Below are positions 7,891-16,307 of a stretch of 64,000 nucleotides of DNA, piece after piece. The notes beneath the pieces were generated by a model. That model made no database searches. It was given only the letters and a program-made list of their open reading frames with translations, and was not told where the DNA came from. A program made the position numbers and the translations under genes. The stretch comes from Bacteroidia bacterium (GTDB taxonomy: Bacteria > Bacteroidota > Bacteroidia > Chitinophagales > UBA2359): contig JAUHXA010000027.1 in the NCBI GenBank assembly GCA_030427245.1, forward strand, positions 24,761-88,760, given 5' to 3'. Positions within the stretch are counted from its first letter, which is position 1. Every line of letters begins with the position of its first letter.

Positions 7891-9021
7891 GTGATATTAT
7901 TCATTCACCTACTCTTTGTCCTTGCGGCAATTCTCCAAATTCTTATTTACTTAGGCATTTTCAGCCGTTTGGCTTTCTACAAAACTCCTTCCTCCCTCCA
8001 AAACCAAAACGCTTCTTCTCCCTCCAATAGCTTGCCTATATCTGTCGTCATTTGCGCTCGAAACGAAGCAGAAAATTTGCAAAAATATTTACCTTCTATT
8101 TTGCAGCAAAACTACCCCGAATTTGAAGTAATCGTGGTGAACGATGCTTCAACTGATGACACTCAAACTATTCTAGAAACATTTACAAAAACTTATTCAC
8201 ATCTAAAAACAATCAATACAGAAAGTTTGACCAGAAATATGGCGGGCAAAAAATTTGCGTTGACCAAAGGTATTGAAGTATCGAAATACGAACACCTGCT
8301 GTTTACAGATGCAGACTGTTATCCAGCTAGTCAAGATTGGATTACAGAGATGGCAAAAAATTTTACAAAAAAAAGACAAATCGTTTTAGGCTTTGGTCCG
8401 TACATTTGTCATGAAGGTTGCTTGAATAAAATTATTCAATACGAAACTTTGACGACCGCCCTTCAATACCTATCTTTGAGTTTATTGGGTTTGCCTTATA
8501 TGGGTGTAGGTCGAAATTTGGCGTATCACAAATCATTGTTTATTGAAAACAAAGGGTTTGAAAGCCACAAACATATCCCATCAGGAGATGATGATTTGTT
8601 TATTAGCGAAGTTGCAACACCTCAAAATACCACAATAAACATTACTCCAAAAACCTTCTGTTATTCAGAGCCTCCTTTAGATTGGCATTCATGGATTGCC
8701 CAAAAGAGAAGGCATCTGAGCACAGGCAAATACTATTCTTTCTTACATAAATTAATATTAGGAGGTATTTCAGCCTCTCATTTTTTATTTTATGGTACAC
8801 TAATTGTAGTATTGATAACAAAATCGTTCAATTTTACCATATTTTCCTTATTTACTTTCCGTCTAATCAGCCAGTTTGTTGTCTTAAAACGGGTTTTAAA
8901 AAAGTTAAAAGTACCTTTGCCGATTTGGCAATTTATGGTGATAGATGCTTTATTTATCTTTTATTATGGTATTTTTGGACTTACAATATTTTCTAAAGCA
9001 CAGGTATCATGGAAGAAGTAA
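7891..9021 (+). CDS. Membrane glycosyltransferase family 2
   Basis: About 376 residues from GTG at 7891. A TTG at 7852 would add 13 residues but lies inside a dispersed repeat, so I prefer the GTG that opens directly into the first TM helix. The GT2 core is clear: SVVICARNEAENL, VIVVNDASTDDT (nucleotide-sugar binding Asp), FTDADCYPAS (DxD-like), and SGDDDLF further on, then two or three C-terminal TM helices. It resembles membrane glycosyltransferases that act on lipid or polysaccharide acceptors at the inner face of the membrane; the sugar and acceptor cannot be told. It overlaps the sigma-factor gene by 13 bp, so the two are probably cotranscribed. Confidence 0.85.
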   Translation: MILFIHLLFVLAAILQILIYLGIFSRLAFYKTPSSLQNQNASSPSNSLPISVVICARNEAENLQKYLPSILQQNYPEFEVIVVNDASTDDTQTILETFTKTYSHLKTINTESLTRNMAGKKFALTKGIEVSKYEHLLFTDADCYPASQDWITEMAKNFTKKRQIVLGFGPYICHEGCLNKIIQYETLTTALQYLSLSLLGLPYMGVGRNLAYHKSLFIENKGFESHKHIPSGDDDLFISEVATPQNTTINITPKTFCYSEPPLDWHSWIAQKRRHLSTGKYYSFLHKLILGGISASHFLFYGTLIVVLITKSFNFTIFSLFTFRLISQFVVLKRVLKKLKVPLPIWQFMVIDALFIFYYGIFGLTIFSKAQVSWKK

Positions 9022-10007
9022 TTGTAAATACAACTGAGTCAAACACCTTATCTTTTAATGAAGATTTGAAAGAAGAAAGTCTGCTTTCTGAAGAAGGAAC
9101 TAAGATTGCAGAAGGTTCGGTTGTCCATCCCGAAATTCAATCCACAGCTATTCACCACCCAATTATGACTATTACTGGTTTAATACAGGATGCACGAACC
9201 AGCGAATTTATTGCTGGTGCAACCATATATCTTAAATCTCAAAGAACCAACAGTACTTTTTCCAACGACGAAGGACGTTTCACGCTTCAAGTTACTATAG
9301 GAGAATTGGAGGAAGACACGCTTGTCATCACCAATGCAGGATACCAAAAATTTTCTCTCAAAATAGCGATTGGCAAGGACTCTGATCGTTTGATTAAGAT
9401 AAAGAAGAAGGTCGAAAAAACGGACCGTGCACTTAAAGACCATGAACTGGTAAAATTAGCTATTAGTGGCGACCAACGAGCTTATGGTAAACTTATGGGG
9501 CGTTACCGTGACTCGATTTACTTTATGATTCAAAAAATGGTCAACAACAAAGATGATGCAGAGGATTTGACCATTGAAGCTTTTGGTAAGGCTTTCAACA
9601 ATATCCACAAATACAGCCCTGATTATGCATTTAGTACTTGGTTGTACCGAATTGCGATCAACAATTGTATTGACTTTATCCGCAAAAAACGTTTGGAAAC
9701 CTTCTCATTGGACGAACCTATGGACAATGGAGATGAGGGTGGCAAAACGACCAGAGATGTACAGTCTCATGTGTTAGACCCTGAAGAGGAAATCATCAAA
9801 AAACAACGCATTTTATTGATGCGAAATGTGATTGAAAAACTGAACAACAAATACCGTCGTTTGATTGAATTGCGGTACTTGAAAGAGCTTTCTTACCAAG
9901 AGATTGCAGAAACATTGAACCTACCTTTGGGAACAGTCAAGGCGCAGCTTTTTAGAGCGAAAGAATTGTTACACAATATTTTGCAGAATTCTAAAGAGCG
10001 ATATTAA
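9009..10007 (+). CDS. Sigma-70 (ECF-like) factor with N-terminal carboxypeptidase-regulatory-like domain
   Basis: 332 residues. The C-terminal part is a sigma factor: region 2 at about 155-222 (DSIYFMIQKMVNN, DAEDLTIEAFGKAF, FSTWLYRIAINNCIDFIRK) and region 4 at about 268-322 (YRRLIELRYLKELSYQEIAETL, GTVKAQLFRAKELL). Residues 53-123 instead look like a CarboxypepD_reg-like beta-sandwich (ITGLIQDARTSEFIAGATIYLKS, SNDEGRFTL, ITNAGYQ), a domain usually found in exported proteins and TonB-dependent receptors. No signal peptide or TM helix is present, so the fusion should be cytosolic. There is no ATG between residues 53 and 163, so the sigma part is not readily made alone. It overlaps the glycosyltransferase gene by 13 bp and is followed by two hairpins. 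Confidence 0.9.
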   Translation: MEEVIVNTTESNTLSFNEDLKEESLLSEEGTKIAEGSVVHPEIQSTAIHHPIMTITGLIQDARTSEFIAGATIYLKSQRTNSTFSNDEGRFTLQVTIGELEEDTLVITNAGYQKFSLKIAIGKDSDRLIKIKKKVEKTDRALKDHELVKLAISGDQRAYGKLMGRYRDSIYFMIQKMVNNKDDAEDLTIEAFGKAFNNIHKYSPDYAFSTWLYRIAINNCIDFIRKKRLETFSLDEPMDNGDEGGKTTRDVQSHVLDPEEEIIKKQRILLMRNVIEKLNNKYRRLIELRYLKELSYQEIAETLNLPLGTVKAQLFRAKELLHNILQNSKERY

Positions 10008-10052
10008 TCACAGATTAAACAATAATGACAGATACCTTTGCATTTTAGAAAT

Positions 10053-10095
10053 AATGGGTGTTGTCGAAGTTTTTCGATAAGCACCCATTTTTTTG
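10053..10095 (+). terminator. Terminator after the sigma-factor gene
   Basis: AATGGGTG (10053-10060) pairs with CACCCATT (10082-10089), with an inner TCGAA/TTCGA stem, followed by a T run. It lies 46 bp after the sigma-factor stop. Confidence 0.75.
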
Positions 10096-10180
10096 TGGAT
10101 AAAAGAAGTGTGAATAGGAAAGCGAGATACGATAACTTGGTTAAAGTACAGCTCGATAAAACGTTGTTTTTAAACAAAAA

Positions 10181-10216
10181 AAATCGGCAAGATGAAATTT
10201 CTCATCTTGCCGATTT
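10181..10216. terminator. Bidirectional terminator hairpin
   Basis: A perfect 15-bp stem (AAATCGGCAAGATGA against TCATCTTGCCGATTT) with a 6-base loop, flanked by an A run and a T run. It can end transcripts from both the sigma factor and the converging L,D-transpeptidase gene. Confidence 0.85.
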
Positions 10217-10271
10217 TCAGTTCGTATTTTAAAATCTCACCTCTCACATTTCTACTCTCACCTCCGAATTG

Positions 10272-11051
10272 TTATGCAAATCGATATTTATTCTTCACAA
10301 AGAAACTCGCTGCAATGTATTCATTCAACAAGTTTGATTTTTGAAGGTAGTTGTTTTGGTTCTTATAGATGAACAAACAATTTCCGCCTTTTATAGCATT
10401 GATAATTGGCTTGGATTCAGCACGAGAAATAGCAGGACACCCCCAACTTCTTCCCAATCTACCGTTTCTTTTAACGAAATCATGTGAAACATAATCTGCT
10501 CCGTGCATCACAACTGCCCTTCCACGAGCATTGCTGTTGAAGCCTTTTTCTAAACCGTCCAAACGAAGTGAATAGCCATGTTTGCCTTGATAGGTTTCAG
10601 CCGTTTTGTAGAATCCCAAACTGCTTTGAAGAGATTGATGTGTATTGGAGAATTTATCTGCGGTAATCAAACCAGTGTTTTTTCCGTGTGCTACATAAGT
10701 GTAATGTAGTACTTTGCGGTTTTTGATATCAACGATATACAATCGTTTTTGATGTGAAGGCTTGGAGAAATCCACGATGGATAAAGTGGATTTACTGGCA
10801 AGAATCTGACCTTGTTGAATCATGTTGTAGTAGCCTACCAAAGCTCGTTTGAACACATCGTAGTTCAACTTTCTTTGTGACAACTGACAGTCGTTATACA
10901 GACATTTGCTGTATTGTTCAAACTGAGAACTTATTGCTGTGTTGTTATTTGTACTTGCTTGTACAGTAGGAGAGAAAGAAAAAAGAATCAAAAGAGTGAA
11001 AACCAAAAAACCTAAAAACCCTTTGCGACTAATTGAATACACCATAAGCAA
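10272..11051 (-). CDS. L,D-transpeptidase (YkuD_2-like murein family)
   Basis: 259 residues with an N-terminal signal sequence (about residues 11-32). The catalytic signature VVMHGADYVSH...GRSWGCPAIS is present: H193 and C215 are the expected catalytic pair. The pattern fits the murein L,D-transpeptidase catalytic family that forms or remodels 3-3 peptidoglycan cross-links or anchors proteins, in the periplasm. An ATG two codons in is an equally good start. A TAACTTTG -7 element is seen on the minus strand at 11186-11193. The gene converges on the sigma-factor gene and shares its terminators. Confidence 0.85.
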   Translation of the reverse strand: MLMVYSISRKGFLGFLVFTLLILFSFSPTVQASTNNNTAISSQFEQYSKCLYNDCQLSQRKLNYDVFKRALVGYYNMIQQGQILASKSTLSIVDFSKPSHQKRLYIVDIKNRKVLHYTYVAHGKNTGLITADKFSNTHQSLQSSLGFYKTAETYQGKHGYSLRLDGLEKGFNSNARGRAVVMHGADYVSHDFVKRNGRLGRSWGCPAISRAESKPIINAIKGGNCLFIYKNQNNYLQKSNLLNEYIAASFFVKNKYRFA

Positions 11052-11185
11052 TGAAAGCCGTTTTTTTATGTGATTATTACGAAATTAAATAGAGGTCTAA
11101 TAAAAAATAAGGTATGGTATAGGGGAAAAATAGCAGTAGAGTTAGGGAAAATTTTAAATTATAGGGGTATGATTTCTGTGCGACG

Positions 11186-11193
11186 CAAAGTTA
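11186..11193 (-). promoter_or_regulatory. -7 element of the L,D-transpeptidase gene
   Basis: Minus strand TAACTTTG, exact match to TAnnTTTG, 135 bp upstream of the start. No good -33 box at the usual spacing. Confidence 0.35.
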
Positions 11194-11299
11194 GCATTTT
11201 TTTTTCACAAAAAAAGCATTTTCTCAATTTATTTATTCGGATTCTGCAAACCTTTAATAGTTTAATGGACGCACAATTTTTTTTTGATTTATTTCGGAT

Positions 11300-11307
11300 T
11301 AACTTTG
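11300..11307 (+). promoter_or_regulatory. -7 element of the dynamin-like gene
   Basis: TAACTTTG, 20 bp upstream of the ATG at 11328, which implies a very short 5' leader. Confidence 0.4.
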
Positions 11308-11327
11308 TTGAGTAAATAACCGATAAT

Positions 11328-13061
11328 ATGACAAAAAACAGTTTAATCAATAAGCATTACGACCATTACAAAACGGTGATTGACGATATTTTTCAAGAAC
11401 TGTATCATCTTACCTTGAATGTCAAACACAAAACTCTCTCCAGTACGGTCGACAACATTCGTGCCAGATTGAACGAACCATTTTTGTTTGTGATTGTGGG
11501 AGAAGTAAAGGTGGGTAAAAGCAGCTTTATCAATGCTTTATTGCAGACAGGAAAGGAGGTTGCGAAGGTTGCACCTGACCCTTGTACGGATGTGATACAG
11601 CAGATTGTTTATTCGGAAACCGAATCGGTTATTCCCATCAATCAGTACTTGAAGAAAATTACTGTTCCTGCTGAAATCCTCAAAGAAATCGCTATTGTCG
11701 ACACACCTGGTACCAATACGATTATGGATCATCACCAAGAAATTACGGAGAAATTTATCCCTGTTAGTGACTTGATTATCTTTGTATTTGAAGCCAAAAA
11801 CCCCTATCGTCAATCTGCTTGGGAACTGCTGGATTATGTGAATAAGGAATGGCGAAAAAAGGTTATTTTTGTATTGCAGCAATCGGATTTGATTGAGCCC
11901 GAAAACTTGGAAATCAATATGCGAGGGGTGGCCCAACAGGCGATGAAAAAAGGTATCAGCGAACCAAAGGTTTTTTCGGTTTCGGCCAAAAGAGAGCTGG
12001 AGGGCGATACGGAGAACAGCGGCTTTGAAGCCATTAGAGATTTTGTTAATAACACTGTTACGGGCGGCAACAATGTGCGATTGAAGGTGGAGAGTTTGTT
12101 GTCGACTTCCAAAAACATTATGGATACGATTCAAGATGGCTTGGAAGCTCGCAAAAAACAATTGAGCATTGACACGGATTTTCGCAGTCGAGTAGATTCT
12201 CTTTTGGACAATTCGGAGGGAAAATCAGCTAAGCAGGTAAATAGCATTGTGGATGACCTGCTTAGAGAATACGACAAAATCACGGATGACATTCAGCGTG
12301 ATTTTGAAGATGGTTTGGGTGTGTTTACCTTGGTCAAAAAATCATTTTTGTCTATTTTCAGTAGCGGACAGAGTTTGGAAGATTGGCTCGAAACGATTAC
12401 AGCTCGTTTCCAAAAAGATTTGAAGCCTGCTCTGGAGAAAAAATTGCGAACGGGAGTCAAAAACATGGCAGAAAGCATCAAGCAAATGGCAGAAATCATT
12501 GATATTGAGATTCGAAAAAGCAAGGACAACCTTCAACCAAATGCTCAACTATTCGGAGATATTGCCAACAAACGCCAAGAGAAACTGGAAAACCTGCAAA
12601 CAAATGTTGAGGATTTTATTACCGAAACTGAAAACTTTATCAATAAAGACATGTTGGAAAAAGGCTCGGCTTTGATTCCGAGCATGGCTACGGGCGGTGG
12701 ATTGATGGTTGTAGGAGGCATTTTGATGAGTGTGACGAGCGTTATTGCAGTAGATGTGACAGGTGGGATTTTGACAGCTCTTGGCTTGGGAGTAGCAAGC
12801 GTTTATACAATGTCTCAGCGAAATAAAATCGTAGATGAATTTGAGACTGAAATCGAAAAGGGTAGGGACAAATTAAAAGAAGAGGTAACCAATCGCTTGC
12901 TGGATTATGTGAAAGAGATTCGCACTAAAGTAGACAACAATTTCTTAGATTTTGACTCATATATAGGCGAAGAACGTAAAAACTTAGAGTCTTTTGAAGA
13001 ACAGTATCAACGGATTGATGAAAAGTTTGAGAAGCTAAAGAAGGATTTTGAAATCGGATGA
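11328..13061 (+). CDS. Bacterial dynamin-like GTPase
   Basis: 577 residues. GTPase motifs: G1 GEVKVGKSS (58-66), a conserved Thr in CTDV as G2 candidate, G3 DTPG (125-128), a non-canonical G4 in VLQQSD, and SAK as G5. A long helical region follows, with a hydrophobic hairpin (about residues 440-490, MATGGGLMVVGGIL...GGILTALGLGVASVY) that would insert in membrane, then a C-terminal coiled coil. This is the layout of bacterial dynamin-like proteins, which bend or fuse membranes in a GTP-dependent way. Such proteins often occur as pairs; here only one is seen. It sits alone between the transpeptidase and tsaE. Cellular role not assignable. Confidence 0.85.
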   Translation: MTKNSLINKHYDHYKTVIDDIFQELYHLTLNVKHKTLSSTVDNIRARLNEPFLFVIVGEVKVGKSSFINALLQTGKEVAKVAPDPCTDVIQQIVYSETESVIPINQYLKKITVPAEILKEIAIVDTPGTNTIMDHHQEITEKFIPVSDLIIFVFEAKNPYRQSAWELLDYVNKEWRKKVIFVLQQSDLIEPENLEINMRGVAQQAMKKGISEPKVFSVSAKRELEGDTENSGFEAIRDFVNNTVTGGNNVRLKVESLLSTSKNIMDTIQDGLEARKKQLSIDTDFRSRVDSLLDNSEGKSAKQVNSIVDDLLREYDKITDDIQRDFEDGLGVFTLVKKSFLSIFSSGQSLEDWLETITARFQKDLKPALEKKLRTGVKNMAESIKQMAEIIDIEIRKSKDNLQPNAQLFGDIANKRQEKLENLQTNVEDFITETENFINKDMLEKGSALIPSMATGGGLMVVGGILMSVTSVIAVDVTGGILTALGLGVASVYTMSQRNKIVDEFETEIEKGRDKLKEEVTNRLLDYVKEIRTKVDNNFLDFDSYIGEERKNLESFEEQYQRIDEKFEKLKKDFEIG

Positions 13062-13090
13062 TTTTGGAAGAGAGAAGTGAGACACAATAC

Positions 13091-13220
13091 TTTAGGCAAA
13101 TTCAAATTAAAAACTCAAATGCAAAACTTGTCCCGCATTTTAATCGGGATTCAAACAATACTTTGTAAGCGAGTAAAGTAAATTGCAGAAATGCCTAATT
13201 TAATATTTTAGTTTGCCTTA
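13091..13220. repeat. Small dispersed element with TTTAGGCAAA ends, copy 2
   Basis: Ends TTTAGGCAAA (13091-13100) and TTTGCCTTA (13212-13220) are inverted repeats. Internal blocks ATTCAAACAATAC, TGTAA, CGAG and TATTTTAGTTTGCCT match copy 1 at 7784-7860 in order. This copy has about 50 extra bases, including TCCCGCATTTTAATCGGGA, a small hairpin. Confidence 0.65.
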
Positions 13221-13297
13221 TTGATTATCAAACCTGTTTTTTCAATAAATCAAAATTTGACTCCTCTCCTCCTACCGCTCGCCCAATTAGTAATCAC

Positions 13298-13726
13298 ATG
13301 ATGAAAAGAATTGAAGTAAAGCATATTGATGATTTAGAACAAGCTGCAAGTAGTTTGTTAGAATTTGCAGCAGATGAAAGGGTTTTTGCTTTTTATGGTG
13401 AAATGGGGGCAGGAAAAACGACTTTTATCCAGCGTATTTGCAAACAATTGAAGTCCAGCGATGCGGTGAGCAGCCCTACTTATGCGCTTGTAAACGAATA
13501 CAGTTTAGTAGGCGGAAATTCTCTTTTTCACCTCGACCTTTATCGCCTCAAAGATTTGGAAGAAGCGTATAATATTGGTATTGAAGAATATTTGTATGGA
13601 GGGGATTATTGTTTGATAGAATGGCCCCAAATTATTGAGCCTTTATTAGAATCGCACATAAAAGTCGAGATTGGTTTGAAGGAAAAAGAAAATCGTCTGA
13701 TAACCATCAGTAAAGTTCATTTTTAA
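13298..13726 (+). CDS. tsaE: tRNA threonylcarbamoyladenosine biosynthesis ATPase TsaE
   Basis: 142 residues, usual size for TsaE (YjeE). Walker A GEMGAGKTT (34-42), the SPTYALVNEY segment and FHLDLYRLKD, then LIEWPQII are family hallmarks. TsaE is the ATPase that works with TsaB and TsaD to make the t6A modification at position 37 of ANN-decoding tRNAs in the cytosol. The start could be the first or second of two consecutive ATGs. It lies 30 bp upstream of the alanine dehydrogenase gene on the same strand, a neighbourhood I associate with Bacteroidota, probably one transcript. Confidence 0.93.
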   Translation: MMKRIEVKHIDDLEQAASSLLEFAADERVFAFYGEMGAGKTTFIQRICKQLKSSDAVSSPTYALVNEYSLVGGNSLFHLDLYRLKDLEEAYNIGIEEYLYGGDYCLIEWPQIIEPLLESHIKVEIGLKEKENRLITISKVHF

Positions 13727-13756
13727 TCTTAATTTTATTTTCAACTTGTTGAAGCC

Positions 13757-14980
13757 ATGAGTACTAAAACCTTGTATCAGAATCCTGCCATGACTGACAT
13801 CAGTCTTTCGACTCAAGAAAAACTGGCTGAAACTCAATCTAAGCAAAAGAAACTTTTCATCGGTGTTCCCAAAGAATCTTCCTTTCAGGAGAGCCGTGTG
13901 CCTTTGACTCCCGAATCCATTTTGTTGTTAACCAACAACGGACATCGAGTAGTGGTGGAATCAGAGGCAGGTTTGGAGGCACATTTTTCCGACCATGAAT
14001 ATTCTGAGGCAGGCGCAGAAATCACCTCCGACATAGACAAGGTTTTTCAGGCAGATACCATCGTAAAAATAGCCCCACCTACTTTGGAGGAATTGGATAG
14101 GATGAAAAGCCATCAAACCATTTTTTCGCCACTCCATCTACCTACCTTGAATATGGAGTACTTTGAAAAACTTATCAACAAGAAAATTACTGCTTTTGCC
14201 TACGAATATATCAAAGACGAACAGGGTAACTTTCCTATGGTGCGGGCGGTCAGCGAGATTGCGGGGAGTGCTTCTATTTTGATTGCCGCCGAATACCTCT
14301 CCAATACTCGACAGGGTCAGGGAGTATTGTTAGGCGGTGTAGCGGGTGTTCCTCCTACCAAAATCGTGATTTTAGGAGCTGGAATTGTGGGGCAGTTTGC
14401 CACTCGAACAGCTTTGGGCTTGGGAGCAGAAGTGCGGGTTTTTGACAACAATGTATATAAACTCATGCGCCTACGCAACAATGTGAATGTGATGGTTTAT
14501 ACTTCGGTCTTGAATCCCGAAACCCTTCAAAAAGAGCTTAGAGAAGCGGATGTAGTGATTGGAGCGATTCACTCCGAGTCGGGTAGAACGCCTTGTGTGG
14601 TGTCGGAAGAAATGGTGGCAAATATGAAATCAGGTTCGGTGATTATTGATGTCAGTATTGACCAAGGCGGTTGTTTTGCTACTTCAAAGGTGACGACACA
14701 TACCAATCCCATCTTCAAAAAGTACAATGTCACCCACTACTGTGTTCCAAATATTGCTGCAAGAGTCGCTAAAACTGCTTCGTTGGCGGTCAGTCATGTT
14801 TTGACTCCTATTCTTCTTCGCTCTCAAAAATTCGGCGGTTTGCAGAATTTTTTGATGCAAAATTTGGGTACTCGCAATGGTGTGTATGTTTACAAAGGAT
14901 GCTTAACAAATCAACACATTGGGCACCGCTTCAATCTGAAATACACTGATATTGATTTGTTGATGACGGCAAGCAGCTAA
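13757..14980 (+). CDS. ald: Alanine dehydrogenase
   Basis: 407 residues, about 35 longer than typical Ald because of an N-terminal tail (residues 1-32) before IGVPKESSFQESRVPLTP. Expected substrate residues are present: Lys104 in IVKIAPP and His127 in SPLHLP. The NAD-binding Rossmann motif VILGAGIVGQFA and DVSIDQGGC follow. The enzyme interconverts L-alanine and pyruvate plus ammonium using NAD. The gene follows tsaE by 30 bp and ends 1 bp from the converging galK stop. An alternative start at the internal Met12 would remove part of the tail. Confidence 0.93.
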   Translation: MSTKTLYQNPAMTDISLSTQEKLAETQSKQKKLFIGVPKESSFQESRVPLTPESILLLTNNGHRVVVESEAGLEAHFSDHEYSEAGAEITSDIDKVFQADTIVKIAPPTLEELDRMKSHQTIFSPLHLPTLNMEYFEKLINKKITAFAYEYIKDEQGNFPMVRAVSEIAGSASILIAAEYLSNTRQGQGVLLGGVAGVPPTKIVILGAGIVGQFATRTALGLGAEVRVFDNNVYKLMRLRNNVNVMVYTSVLNPETLQKELREADVVIGAIHSESGRTPCVVSEEMVANMKSGSVIIDVSIDQGGCFATSKVTTHTNPIFKKYNVTHYCVPNIAARVAKTASLAVSHVLTPILLRSQKFGGLQNFLMQNLGTRNGVYVYKGCLTNQHIGHRFNLKYTDIDLLMTASS

Positions 14981-14981
14981 T

Positions 14982-16154
14982 CTATACGACCGAAACCCCT
15001 TCTTCAATGTCTATAAAATAGGCTTCCCCTTCAATACCTGTTTTGGCAGTATATTGCTTTAAAATTTGTTTTGCAATTGCATGACTATTCTCTTTTTTCA
15101 TCAAATTTAAGGTACATCCGCCAAAACCGCCTCCCATCATTCGTGCGCCTAATACTTCGGGAATGTTTCGGGTAAAATCTACCAACAAATCCAATTCATC
15201 ACAGCTTACTTCATACAAATGCTGCAATCCATGATGCGATTGATACAACAATTCTCCCAAAGGCAAAATCTCCCCTGCTTTTAGATGTTCACAAAACTGA
15301 TGGACTCTTTCGTTTTCTGCAAGGATAAATTGGCAGCGATTTAACAAAGTTTGAGGAAGATTTGATGCAGATTTCTCCAACATGGAAGGAGTGACATCTC
15401 GCAAGTTTTCAATATTAGGATAATCTTTTTGAAGTAATTCAACGGCTTGTTTACATTCGCTGGGGCGGTCATTATAGCCCGAAGTTGTGTGTTCGTGTTT
15501 TACATTGCAGTTGATCAATACCAAACAACAATTTCCCAATTCAAGTGGCACATATTCAAAAGTTTGAGAGCGACAGTCCATCAACATCACTTTGTCTTTT
15601 GCACCGAAGGTAGAAGAAAACTGGTCGAGAATACCGCTTTGAATACCCAAAAATTGGTTTTCAGTTTGGTTCCCAATTCGTGCGATTTCCCATTTCTCCA
15701 AAGTTACTCCTCCCAATTCACACAAACCTCTTGCGAACCCACATTCCAATGCTGCCGATGAACTCAATCCCGAACCTATGGGAATATTCCCTGCAAATAC
15801 ACAATCGAAACCTTTCACTTCAATACTCCTTTTTTGAAATTGCTGAACTACTCCCAGCAAATAATTCACCCAAGAATGTTCCGTTTTTTGAATGTCCTTC
15901 AATGAACATTCATAGCTTCCATTCATATCCAAAGCTCTAAGTCGACAGACCTCTTCTGTATTATTGGCTGCAAAACCAAATAAAATGTGTTTGTCTATTG
16001 CAGCAGGTAGTACGAAGCCCATATTGTAGTCGGTGTGTTCTCCGATTAGATTGATGCGTCCTGGTGCTTTGACATACAGCTGAGGCTGTCTTTCAAAGGA
16101 TTGCTGAAAGATTGCAGCAATTTTGGGCAGAAGATTTGAGGTTTGGTTTGACAT
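14982..16154 (-). CDS. galK: Galactokinase
   Basis: 390 residues with all GHMP-kinase motifs: substrate signature PGRINLIGEHTDYN, phosphate loop PIGSGLSSSAALE, and the third motif GARMMGGGFGGC near the C-terminus. It phosphorylates galactose at C1 in the Leloir pathway. No other gal gene is nearby, so it is expressed alone. A minus-strand TACCTTTG (16227-16234) is a candidate -7 element about 75 bp upstream. The 3' end is 1 bp from the converging ald gene. Confidence 0.95.
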   Translation of the reverse strand: MSNQTSNLLPKIAAIFQQSFERQPQLYVKAPGRINLIGEHTDYNMGFVLPAAIDKHILFGFAANNTEEVCRLRALDMNGSYECSLKDIQKTEHSWVNYLLGVVQQFQKRSIEVKGFDCVFAGNIPIGSGLSSSAALECGFARGLCELGGVTLEKWEIARIGNQTENQFLGIQSGILDQFSSTFGAKDKVMLMDCRSQTFEYVPLELGNCCLVLINCNVKHEHTTSGYNDRPSECKQAVELLQKDYPNIENLRDVTPSMLEKSASNLPQTLLNRCQFILAENERVHQFCEHLKAGEILPLGELLYQSHHGLQHLYEVSCDELDLLVDFTRNIPEVLGARMMGGGFGGCTLNLMKKENSHAIAKQILKQYTAKTGIEGEAYFIDIEEGVSVV

Positions 16155-16226
16155 TTTTATTAATCGCTTTTGGAGTTTTTCTTTGTTACTTATTCAATGA
16201 CTTGTAGGCAGTTGAAATGGAAGTTT

Positions 16227-16234
16227 CAAAGGTA
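16227..16234 (-). promoter_or_regulatory. -7 element of galK
   Basis: Minus strand TACCTTTG matches TAnnTTTG, about 73 bp upstream of the galK ATG. No good -33 box seen. Confidence 0.35.
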
Positions 16235-16307
16235 ATAATAAAGGATAACAGAACCAATGGAGTGCTTTTATTGTAGAATAAACTCACTATTTGAATAAAT
16301 TTATTCT

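Noticed and set aside
11070..11350. Small frames on both strands between the transpeptidase and the dynamin-like gene
   Set aside because: AT-rich intergenic DNA with promoter elements; no coding features.
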